A stretch of DNA of 7,127 bases from the NCBI GenBank assembly GCA_023453655.1, contig JAEXTE010000439.1, positions 1 to 7,127 of the forward strand, in the 5' to 3' direction. The stretch comes from Pseudomonadota bacterium. GTDB taxonomy: Bacteria; Pseudomonadota; Gammaproteobacteria; Xanthomonadales; Xanthomonadaceae. A program made the position numbers and the translations under genes. Positions 1 through 6,972 of this stretch are shown piece after piece (position 1 is the stretch's first letter; each line of letters begins with the position of its first letter). Below the pieces are notes generated by a model. That model was not told the origin of the DNA. It saw nothing but the letters and a program-made list of their open reading frames with translations, and made no database searches.

Positions 1-8
1 GCGGTGGA

Positions 9-1555
<1,547 letters not shown>

Positions 1556-1559
<4 letters not shown>

Positions 1560-2671
1560 GCGAGGAGTTCCTCGGGAATGCTCTTGCGGATGGTACTGGC
1601 TGCGGCGCCTGGGCGCGGCGGTGCTTCGGTGGCGGGCGGGAGAAGGCCGGCGGGGAGCGGGGGTTGCTTGCCCGCCGGCAATGGAAGTCGCTCGCGCACG
1701 CGCCGGCGCGGCTTGCGCGGCGGACGCGGGCGAACCTCCGAGAGCAGGGTGGCGAGCACGCCGGCGTCGAGGTTGCCGCCGGAGACCACCGCGCACTTGC
1801 GCTTGCCGGCCACGCGCTTGCCGGCGGCCAGCGCGAGCGCGCCGGCGCCCTCGGCGATCACGTGCTCCTCCAGCGCCAGCCGCACCAGGGTCTCGCGCAG
1901 TTCGGCCTCGCGGACGATGACGATGTCGTCGAGCAGCTCGCGCAGGATCTGCTCGGTCAGGTAGCCGGGCTCCTTCACCCGGACCCCGTCGGCCAGGCTG
2001 GCGCGGGGATTGACCAGGCTGCGGTCGCCGCGCAGCGCGCGGGTCATCGAATCCACGCCCTCGACCTGGGCGCCAACGATGCGCACGCCCTGCGACTTCA
2101 GCGCCAGCGCCACGCCGGAGGCCAGGCCGCCGCCGCCGATCGGCACCAGCACCACGTCCGGCTCCATCGCCGCGGCGATCTCCAGGCCCACCGTGCCCTG
2201 GCCGGCGATCACGTCCGGGTCGTCGAAGGCCGAAAGCAGGCGGAAGCCGTTCTGCTCGGCCAGCTCCTTCGCGAAGGCCTTGGCCTCGTCGTAGGTCTCG
2301 CCGTGCAGGCGCACGGTGGCGCCCCAGTGGGCGACGCCGGCCACCTTGGTCTCCGGTGCGCTGCGCGGCATCACCGTGATCGCGGGAATGCCCAGCCGGT
2401 AGGCGGCCCAGGCCATGCCCTGGGCGTGGTTGCCGGCCGAGGCGGTGATCACGTAGCGGTCGTCGCCGCGCTCGCGCGCGGCCAGCAGCGCGTTGAGCGC
2501 GCCGCGCACCTTGTACGAACCGGTGCGCTGCAGGTTCTCGAGCTTGAGCCAGGTGCCGAAGCGTTCGGCGTAGTGCGTGGGGGTGACGTCCAGGTACCTG
2601 CGCAGCCGCGCCTGCGCCGCCAGCACGTCGCTGGCGGTCACGTCGATGGCGCTGGCTACGGCAGGGTCCAT
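1556..2671 (-). CDS. ilvA: Threonine ammonia-lyase (dehydratase), short form without ACT domain
   Basis: PLP enzyme that deaminates threonine to 2-ketobutyrate, the entry step to isoleucine. The product is 371 residues. GSYKVRGA at 51-58 holds the Schiff-base lysine K54; SAGNHAQG (78-85), the phosphate-binding GGGG loop (179-182) and SGGN (297-300) are all intact. The catalytic fold ends near residue 312. There is no ACT-type regulatory domain, so it resembles the short TdcB class rather than the roughly 500-residue biosynthetic IlvA of E. coli. Residues about 314-371 form a Pro/Arg/Ala-rich tail with no recognisable domain. Operon position argues for a biosynthetic role despite the TdcB-like architecture. 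The start ATG shares its A with the ilvE TGA (TGATG), implying translational coupling; the upstream GGCGG is only a weak ribosome site. The stop overlaps leuA by 4 bases. Function is firm; ilvA versus tdcB naming is a matter of convention. Confidence 0.93.
1561..1574 (-). promoter_or_regulatory. leuA ribosome binding site inside a small inverted repeat
   Basis: On the coding strand CGAGGA-AC-TCCTCG sits one base before the leuA ATG and inside the last codons of ilvA. GAGGA is the evident Shine-Dalgarno sequence, about 9 bases from the ATG. It is also one arm of the repeat, so a stem of 5 G/C-rich pairs with an AACT loop could hide it. A ribosome finishing ilvA would melt the stem. Sequence is seen directly; coupling is inference. 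Confidence 0.5.
1646..1679 (-). repeat. 9-bp perfect inverted repeat in the ilvA tail
   Basis: GCCGGCGGG (coding strand, 1679-1671) is matched exactly by CCCGCCGGC (1654-1646) with a 16-base loop. It lies within the Pro/Arg-rich 3' end of ilvA. No T-run follows on the minus strand, so it is not an intrinsic terminator. It may be an mRNA hairpin or a chance result of high GC. Confidence 0.4.
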
Positions 2672-3600
2672 CAGACCGCCGTCAGCCAGTGGCGCCAGGC
2701 GGGCTCCTGGCCGCGCACCACGCGCGCGTACAGCGCCTGCAGTTCGCGCGTCACCGGATTGTCGCCGTAGACGCGCTCCTCGATCTGCGCCACCGGCGCC
2801 ACCTCGGCGGCGGTGCCGCAGGCGAACACCTCGTCGGCGTCCAGCAGCTCCGACAGCGGCACCCTGCGCGATTCGGCGCCGGTGAGCTGCAGCAGGGTGT
2901 CGCGGGTGATCCCGGGCAGGGCGTCGCGGTGCTCGACCGCGGTCAGGCGCCCGTCCCGGACCATGAACACGTTCGCGCCGGTGCACTCGACCACGTTGTT
3001 CTCGCGGTCGGTGAACAGGGCCTCGTCGAAGCCGCGGGCCTTGGCCTCGCGCTTGGCCAGGATCGAGTTGACGTAGCCGCCGCACAGCTTGAGGGGCGGC
3101 AGCGAATCGGCCGGGTTGCGCCGCCAGCTGCCCACGCCCAGGCGCGCGCGGCTGCCGTTGAGGTGCACGTGGGTGGCGGTGGTGGCGACCATCATGTGCG
3201 GCACGTGGCCTTCCACGTCGAGGCCGAAGCTGCCTTCGCCGAACCAGGCCAGCGGCCGGATGTAGGCATCGCGGTGGCCGTTGGCGCGCAGCGTCTCCAG
3301 CGTCGCCAGGGCGCACTGCGCGGCGTCGAACGGCAGGCCGAACATCTCGGCGCCCTTGCGCATGCGCTCCAGGTGCTCGGGCAGCCGGAACACCGCCGCG
3401 CCGTCGTCCGTGGCGTAGGCACGGATGCCTTCGAACACGCCGCTGCCGTAGTGCATCGCGTGCGTGGTCAGGCCCGCGGTCAGCTCTTCGGCAGGCACCA
3501 GGGCGCCATCGAACCAGGACAGGGTCTGTGCGGGGGCGGGTTGCGCCGAAGCCGCGTGGCGGGCCTGTGCTTCGGCGATGGGGGTGACGGTGGCGCTCAT
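2671..3600 (-). CDS. ilvE: Branched-chain amino acid aminotransferase
   Basis: PLP transaminase (fold type IV) that exchanges amino groups between glutamate and the keto acids of isoleucine, valine and leucine, the last step for all three. The product is 309 residues, as is typical. [13 protein letters not shown] (50-62) is the family N-terminal signature. K171 in [10 protein letters not shown] is the likely Schiff-base lysine, E205 in the VVECTGAN stretch is the usual cofactor-ring acid, and GTAAEVAPV (262-270) is the phosphate/carboxylate loop. About 26 Ala-rich residues precede the fold, somewhat longer than E. coli IlvE. The ATG at 3600 is the only reasonable start, since the frame upstream runs inside ilvM, yet it has no Shine-Dalgarno sequence: the preceding 32 bases are C/T-rich. 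Its stop shares one base with the ilvA start. It sits between ilvM and ilvA. Confidence 0.96.
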   Translation of the reverse strand: MSATVTPIAEAQARHAASAQPAPAQTLSWFDGALVPAEELTAGLTTHAMHYGSGVFEGIRAYATDDGAAVFRLPEHLERMRKGAEMFGLPFDAAQCALATLETLRANGHRDAYIRPLAWFGEGSFGLDVEGHVPHMMVATTATHVHLNGSRARLGVGSWRRNPADSLPPLKLCGGYVNSILAKREAKARGFDEALFTDRENNVVECTGANVFMVRDGRLTAVEHRDALPGITRDTLLQLTGAESRRVPLSELLDADEVFACGTAAEVAPVAQIEERVYGDNPVTRELQALYARVVRGQEPAWRHWLTAV

Positions 3601-3632
3601 GGCAGGTCCGGAGGAGGGGGGGGAGGACGGGA
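3601..3632 (-). other. ilvM-ilvE gap: pyrimidine tract with an eight-C run
   Basis: This is the only untranslated gap inside the operon. On the coding strand it is almost all C and T, with an uninterrupted run of eight C (3623-3616) flanked by CCT and TCC repeats. There is no purine-rich ribosome site before the ilvE ATG. C-rich, G-poor RNA can bind ribosomal protein S1 or Rho, but the tract is short, so neither role is established. Confidence 0.6.
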
Positions 3633-3869
3633 TCAGGGACAGGGCTGGACCTGGACGGACAGGCAGTCGTAGAGCTTGGACAGCTGCGCCTGCAGGGGGG
3701 TGTCGGCGCGTTCGCCCTCGACGGTCACGCGCAGACGCCACTGCTCGCCGTCCGCGCCGGCTTCGCCATCGACCGAGAGCGGCCGGAAACCGCGGCGCTC
3801 GGTCGCGCCGAGCACGCGCGGCAGCACGCCCTCGGCGCGGCGCAGGACGAAGTCAAGCTGGTAGCGCAT
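3633..3869 (-). CDS. ilvM: Acetolactate synthase II small (regulatory) subunit, IlvM-like
   Basis: Small partner of IlvG; the family binds the large subunit through an ACT-like fold and raises its activity. The product is 78 residues, close to E. coli IlvM (about 87). Shared features are an N-terminal strand (RYQLDFVLRR), the VLPRVL helix, ERRGFRPLSV and a C-terminal QLSKLYDCLSVQV segment that parallels the E. coli QLNKLVDV region. It holds a single ACT-like unit, unlike the larger IlvN/IlvH type. The ATG lies 17 bases inside the 3' end of ilvG in another frame; a GGAG about 9 bases upstream is a fair ribosome site and translational coupling is likely, fitting an obligate subunit pair. Primary sequence is weakly conserved in this family, so the call leans on both motifs and position directly after ilvG. 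Confidence 0.88.
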   Translation of the reverse strand: MRYQLDFVLRRAEGVLPRVLGATERRGFRPLSVDGEAGADGEQWRLRVTVEGERADTPLQAQLSKLYDCLSVQVQPCP

Positions 3870-5616
3870 TGCTCGGGGCTCCGGAGGCGGGCGTGGGCGC
3901 GGAGGCGGAGGCCGGTTCGCCGGTATCCAGCGTGCCGGCGTCGTCGGGATCCATCATCTGCGCGTTGTTGTGATTGGGCGGGACCAGCGGCCAGACGTTG
4001 GCGGCGGTGTCGATGGCCACGTGCAGCAGCGCCGGGCCTTCGGCCGCGAGCAGGGCACGCAGTGCATCGTCGACGTTCGCCGCCCTGTCCACGTGCAGGG
4101 CCTCGATGCCGAAGGCGCGCGCGACCTCGGCGAAGTCCGGGTTGTCGGACAGGTCGATCTCCGAATAGCGCTTCTCGAAGAACAGCTCCTGCCACTGGCG
4201 GACCATCCCCAGCGCGGAGTTGTCCAGCAGGATGATCTTCACCGGCAGCCGGTAGCGGCGGATGGTGGCGAGCTCCTGGATGTTCATCATGAACGAACCG
4301 TCGCCGCTGACGCAGATCACCTGCGCGGCCGGGCTTTCGGCCTGGGCGCCCATCGCCGCGGGCAGGCCGAAGCCCATCGCGCCGAGGGCGCCGCTGGTCA
4401 GGTGCTGGCGCGGATGCTGGAAACGCCAGTGCTGCGCCACCCACATCTGGTGCTGGCCGACGTCGCAGGCGACGATCGCGTGCGGCGCCAGCTCGCTCAT
4501 GCGCTTGAGCAGGGCGGGCGCGTAGACCTTGTCGCCCGGTGCGTCGTAGCGCGCCGCATGGCGGCTGCGGCGCTCGGCGCAGGTCTCGCGCCAGGCCCTG
4601 CGCGCGGCGACGTGGCGTCCTTCCATCTGCGCCGCCAGCGGCGCGGCGAGGCGGCCCAGGCTTTGCGCCAGGTCGCCGGGCACCGACACGTCGACGCTGC
4701 GCAGCTTGCCGATCTCGCAACAGTCGCCGTCCAGGTGCACCACGCGAGCATTGGGCGCGAATTCGGCCAGCTTGCCGGTGGCGCGGTCGTCGAAGCGCGC
4801 GCCGACCACGAACAGCAGGTCGCATTCCTGCACCGCCATGTTGGCCGCGCGGCTGCCGTGCATGCCCAGCATGCCCAGGTTGGACGGGTGCTGCGCCGGC
4901 AGCGCGCCCAGCGCCTTGAGCGTGAGCACGGTGGGCAGGCCGGTGAGGTCGACGAACTCGCGGAAGGCGTCGACCGCATCGCCCAGCACCACGCCGCCGC
5001 CGGCATAGACCACCGGCCGCGTGCACTGCGAGATCAGCGCGGCGGCCTCGTGCAGCGACGCGTCCGGCGGACCCGGCACCGGCTCGACCGGCAGCGGCGA
5101 GTGCACCGGCAGGTGCGAGGCATCCGCCATCTGCACGTCCTTGGGCAGGTCGATCAGCACCGGCCCCGGACGCCCGCTGCGGGCGATGCGGAACGCCTCG
5201 GCGAACATCCGCGGCAGTTCGTCGACGCTGCGCGGCAGGAAGCTGTGCTTGACGATCGGCATGGTCATGCCGAACACGTCCAGCTCCTGGAACGCGTCGG
5301 TGCCCATCAGGAAGGTCGGCACCTGGCCGGTGAGGACCACCATCGGGACCGAGTCGAACATGGCGTCGGCGATGCCGGTCACCAGGTTCGACGCGCCGGG
5401 ACCGGACGTCGCGACGCAGACGCCGACGCGGCCGCTGGCGCGCGCGTAGCCGTTCGCGGCGAACGCCGCTCCCTGCTCGTGGCGCACCAGCACGTGCTTC
5501 AGCGACGCGCCGTGCAGCGCGTCGTAGAACGGCATGATCGTGCCGCCGGGGTAGCCGAAGAGCGTGTCAACGCCCTCGGCCTCGAGTGCCTGCACCAGCC
5601 AGTGCGCACCGTTCAT
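3853..5616 (-). CDS. ilvG: Acetolactate synthase large (catalytic) subunit, IlvG type
   Basis: ThDP- and FAD-dependent acetohydroxyacid synthase. It joins two pyruvates to acetolactate (valine/leucine) or pyruvate plus 2-ketobutyrate to acetohydroxybutyrate (isoleucine). The product is 587 residues. The N-terminal ThDP domain (about 1-165) has FGYPGG and catalytic E47 in RHEQGAA; the FAD-binding middle domain is about 190-325; the C-terminal domain has the ThDP-metal motif GDG at 438-440 with N445, then LLDNSALGMVRQWQ (463-476) and WPLVPPN (542-548). It tracks E. coli IlvG closely from MNGA onward, which supports this start and the name, though ilvB would also be acceptable. Residues about 556-587 are an Ala/Pro/Ser-rich tail beyond the normal end, and the 3' end overlaps ilvM. 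The start shares one base with the ilvC stop (TGATG), but AGAGG at 5628-5624 is a good own ribosome site. Confidence 0.96.
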   Translation of the reverse strand: MNGAHWLVQALEAEGVDTLFGYPGGTIMPFYDALHGASLKHVLVRHEQGAAFAANGYARASGRVGVCVATSGPGASNLVTGIADAMFDSVPMVVLTGQVPTFLMGTDAFQELDVFGMTMPIVKHSFLPRSVDELPRMFAEAFRIARSGRPGPVLIDLPKDVQMADASHLPVHSPLPVEPVPGPPDASLHEAAALISQCTRPVVYAGGGVVLGDAVDAFREFVDLTGLPTVLTLKALGALPAQHPSNLGMLGMHGSRAANMAVQECDLLFVVGARFDDRATGKLAEFAPNARVVHLDGDCCEIGKLRSVDVSVPGDLAQSLGRLAAPLAAQMEGRHVAARRAWRETCAERRSRHAARYDAPGDKVYAPALLKRMSELAPHAIVACDVGQHQMWVAQHWRFQHPRQHLTSGALGAMGFGLPAAMGAQAESPAAQVICVSGDGSFMMNIQELATIRRYRLPVKIILLDNSALGMVRQWQELFFEKRYSEIDLSDNPDFAEVARAFGIEALHVDRAANVDDALRALLAAEGPALLHVAIDTAANVWPLVPPNHNNAQMMDPDDAGTLDTGEPASASAPTPASGAPSNALPA

Positions 5617-6608
5617 CACGCGGCCTCTTTCTGTTCCTTCGGGGAGTTGTCCAGCCACACCATCTTTTCGCGGAGCTTCTTGCCGACCTGCTCGATCGGA
5701 TGCTCCAGGTCGGCCTGCTTGTACCTGTTGTAGTTCGGCAGGCCGGCCTCGTACTCGGCCACCCAGTTCTTGGTGAAGGTGCCGTCCTGGATGTCCTTGA
5801 GCACCTCGCGCATGCGCTCCTTGGTGCCGGCGTCGATCACGCGCGGCCCGCTGACGTAATCGCCATACTGCGCGGTCTCGGACACGAACTCGAGCATGCG
5901 GGTGATGCCGCCCTCGTAGAACAGGTCGACGATCAGCTTCAGCTCGTGCAGCACTTCGTAGTAGGCGATCTCCGGCTGGTAGCCGGCTTCCACCAGCACC
6001 TCGAAGCCGGCCTGGACCAGCGACGAGGCGCCGCCGCACAGCACGGCCTGCTCGCCGAACAGGTCGGTCTCGGTCTCTTCCTTGAAGGTGGTCTCGATCA
6101 GGTTGGCGCGCGCGCCGCCGAGGCCGCCGGCATAGGCCAGCGCGTAGTCCTTCGCCCTGCCGCTGCGGTCCTGGTGGATGGCGTAGATGCAGGGCACGCC
6201 GCGGCCGATCTCGTACTCGCGGCGCACCAGCGCGCCCGGACCCTTGGGCGCGACCAGCACCACGTCCAGGTCGTCGCGCGGGGCGATCATGCCGAAGTGC
6301 ACGTTGAGCCCGTGCGCGAACAGCAGCACCGCGCCCTGGCGGAGGTTCGGCGCCAGCACCTCCTCGTAGAGCTTCTTCTGCACCATGTCCGGCGTCAGCA
6401 CGGCCACCAGGTCGGCGTCCTTCACCGCCTCGGCCGGCGCCTTGACGTTGAAGCCGTCGGCCTTGGCCTTGGCTTCCGTCGGGCCGCCGGGGCGCAGGCC
6501 GACCGTGACGTCGAAGCCCGAGTCGCGCAGGTTGAGCGCGTGGGCACGACCCTGGCTGCCATAACCGACGATGGCGATGCGGGGCTTGGGGATCGAAGGC
6601 TGGGTCAT
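5616..6608 (-). CDS. ilvC: Ketol-acid reductoisomerase, class I
   Basis: Mg-dependent alkyl migration and NAD(P)H reduction of acetolactate or acetohydroxybutyrate to the dihydroxy acids. At 330 residues it is the short class I form, unlike the roughly 490-residue class II enzyme of E. coli. The Rossmann motif GYGSQG lies at 15-20, catalytic-region H99 in FAHG, K122 in PKGPG, metal ligands D182 and E186 in TDLFGEQ, and E218/E222 plus S243 in the C-terminal knotted domain. The cofactor-phosphate loop (R39 to E45) reads RPGGPTE and lacks the serines common there. The ATG at 6608 directly precedes the conserved [10 protein letters not shown] block and has GAGAG 7 bases upstream; the frame stays open further upstream through the leader and into ilvD antisense, which is not coding. 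First structural gene of the operon, controlled by the attenuator ahead of it. Confidence 0.97.
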   Translation of the reverse strand: MTQPSIPKPRIAIVGYGSQGRAHALNLRDSGFDVTVGLRPGGPTEAKAKADGFNVKAPAEAVKDADLVAVLTPDMVQKKLYEEVLAPNLRQGAVLLFAHGLNVHFGMIAPRDDLDVVLVAPKGPGALVRREYEIGRGVPCIYAIHQDRSGRAKDYALAYAGGLGGARANLIETTFKEETETDLFGEQAVLCGGASSLVQAGFEVLVEAGYQPEIAYYEVLHELKLIVDLFYEGGITRMLEFVSETAQYGDYVSGPRVIDAGTKERMREVLKDIQDGTFTKNWVAEYEAGLPNYNRYKQADLEHPIEQVGKKLREKMVWLDNSPKEQKEAA

Positions 6609-6659
6609 GTCTGGGCTCTCTGCGGAACGGTGTGTTGGATGGGGTGGATGCAAGGCAAC
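6609..6659 (-). promoter_or_regulatory. ilvC untranslated leader after the attenuator
   Basis: About 51 bases between the terminator T-run and the ilvC ATG. Apart from the ribosome site GCAGAGAG (6623-6616, 7 bases from the ATG) I see no open frame, second hairpin or other motif. Only transcripts that read through the attenuator contain this stretch. Confidence 0.6.
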
Positions 6660-6688
6660 AAAAAACCCCGCCCTTGCGGTGCGGGGTT
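6660..6688 (-). terminator. Intrinsic terminator of the ilv attenuator
   Basis: On the minus strand AACCCCGC (6688-6681) pairs perfectly with GCGGGGTT (6671-6664). Within the loop CC and GG extend the stem around a GCAA tetraloop, leaving one bulged A (6680). A run of six Ts (6665-6660) follows at once. This is a classical Rho-independent terminator lying between the leader peptide stop and ilvC, so it must be read through for the operon to be expressed. On the plus strand the hairpin has no T-run after it, so it acts only leftward. Confidence 0.92.
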
Positions 6689-6745
6689 CAGCGATTTGGC
6701 GCTTCCTGCTTACGCGCCCGACCGACCCGCACCTGTTGGCGAGGT
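6678..6745 (-). promoter_or_regulatory. Antiterminator and pause hairpin of the ilv attenuator
   Basis: Two mutually exclusive structures can be drawn upstream of the terminator. Antiterminator: GGTGCGGG (6733-6726), inside leader codons 30-32, pairs with all of CCCGCACC (6685-6678), which takes most of the terminator's 5' arm. Pause hairpin: ACC[T]CGC (6745-6739, one bulged T) pairs with GCGGGT (6730-6725) around an 8-base loop and uses up part of the same segment. The 5' arm of the pause hairpin begins right after the last control codon (Ile25). A ribosome stalled at the Leu24/Ile25 codons would cover it and free the antiterminator. A ribosome reaching the stop codon would cover the antiterminator segment and let the terminator form. 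Pairings are read by hand, without energy calculation. Confidence 0.75.
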
Positions 6746-6820
6746 AATAAGGCCGAGTACGAGAATGGACGCCGGGCTGGCGTCGGGGGCATGCGTCGCA
6801 GGGGTGTGGCGGTGCAGCAT
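6710..6820 (-). CDS. ilvL: ilv operon leader (attenuator) peptide
   Basis: A 36-codon frame from ATG 6820 to TAA 6710. Residues 19-25 read I-L-V-L-G-L-I, encoded ATT CTC GTA CTC GGC CTT ATT: six of seven are regulatory branched-chain codons, including all three amino acids made by the operon. E. coli IlvL (about 32 residues) has the same logic. The remainder is Ala/Pro/His/Thr-rich and need not be conserved. The stop lies 22 bases before the terminator stem, and the antiterminator segment overlaps codons 30-32, exactly the spacing a ribosome-controlled attenuator needs. A TAG in frame four codons upstream (inside the -10 element) and the lack of other in-frame starts fix the start. AGGA abuts the ATG with no spacer, so ordinary Shine-Dalgarno initiation looks poor. 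The peptide itself probably has no function; the act of translating it senses charged tRNA for Ile, Val and Leu. Confidence 0.9.
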   Translation of the reverse strand: MLHRHTPATHAPDASPASILVLGLITSPTGAGRSGA

Positions 6821-6826
6821 TCCTGC

Positions 6827-6856
6827 AAACTACCCCCGCGTTTCCGGCCTTGTCAA
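6827..6856 (-). promoter_or_regulatory. Candidate sigma70 promoter of the ilv-leu operon
   Basis: Minus strand TTGACA (6856-6851, perfect -35), an 18-base spacer and TAGTTT (6832-6827, imperfect -10, conserved at its TA and final T). The expected start is at or near 6820, the A of the leader ATG. Its position just ahead of the leader peptide gene supports it; the weak -10 is the main doubt. Confidence 0.6.
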
Positions 6857-6872
6857 GCGCAAGCCTTGACAA
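6850..6872. promoter_or_regulatory. Inverted repeat TTGTCAAG-N7-CTTGACAA over the -35 (operator candidate)
   Basis: Perfect 8-bp arms at 6850-6857 and 6865-6872 separated by 7 bases. Each arm carries TTGACA on one strand: leftward at 6856-6851, which serves the ilvL/ilvC promoter, and rightward at 6866-6871 towards ilvD. I see no convincing -10 for the rightward copy (the best, TTGCCA at 6889, is poor). The centre-to-centre distance of 15 bases between arms could suit a dimeric regulator, but no known consensus is recognised. Confidence 0.5.
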
Positions 6873-6880
6873 AATCGATC

Positions 6881-6903
6881 TGATTTCGTTGCCAGTGAAA
6901 TCA
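6881..6903. promoter_or_regulatory. Inverted repeat TGATTTC-N9-GAAATCA (operator candidate)
   Basis: Perfect 7-bp arms (6881-6887 and 6897-6903) in the AT-richer heart of the divergent spacer, upstream of both genes. Nine bases separate this element from the -35 repeat. No matching regulator is recognised; the shape suggests protein binding or simply an AT-rich promoter zone. Confidence 0.4.
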
Positions 6904-6915
6904 TTGCAGCCGAAA

Positions 6916-6948
6916 CGTCGCAAAGCCCGCAGAATCCCGGCTTTGACG
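6916..6948 (+). repeat. Hairpin in the presumed ilvD 5' leader
   Basis: CAAAGCC (6921-6927) pairs with GGCTTTG (6939-6945). After a 2-base bulge, CGT (6916-6918) pairs with ACG (6946-6948), giving 10 pairs around an 11-base loop. No T-run follows. It shares bases 6944-6948 with the next palindrome, so the two could not form together in RNA. Confidence 0.35.
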
Positions 6949-6958
6949 CATTGCGTCA
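6944..6958. promoter_or_regulatory. Palindrome TGACGCA-T-TGCGTCA before ilvD
   Basis: A 15-bp palindrome with perfect 7-bp arms and one central base, ending 14 bases before the ilvD ATG. With a one-base centre it is unlikely to be a stable RNA hairpin, so a DNA operator near the ilvD start is the simpler reading. No regulator can be named. Confidence 0.4.
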
Positions 6959-6972
6959 TCCCCACGAAGTCC

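Noticed and set aside
3970..5733. Long plus-strand open frame opposite ilvG and the ilvC end
   Set aside because: Same reason: it is the complement of IlvG codons with no recognisable domain or ribosome site.
6660..6690. The attenuator hairpin as a bidirectional terminator
   Set aside because: On the plus strand the stem is followed by TTCAGCG, with no T-run, and no gene ends there on that strand.
6690..6796. Second ATG in the leader (minus strand, A at 6791), in another frame, as the leader peptide start
   Set aside because: Its frame reads through the region without the branched-chain codon run and ends at a TGA inside the terminator region, so it does not fit attenuation.
5586..6869. Plus-strand open frame running across ilvC antisense, the attenuator and the leader
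   Set aside because: It crosses a clear terminator and leader on the other strand and has no protein-like features.
6895..6972. In-frame GTG extension of ilvD by 26 codons
   Set aside because: The family starts at MP-YRS; the extension is basic and unrelated, and the region is rich in regulatory repeats.
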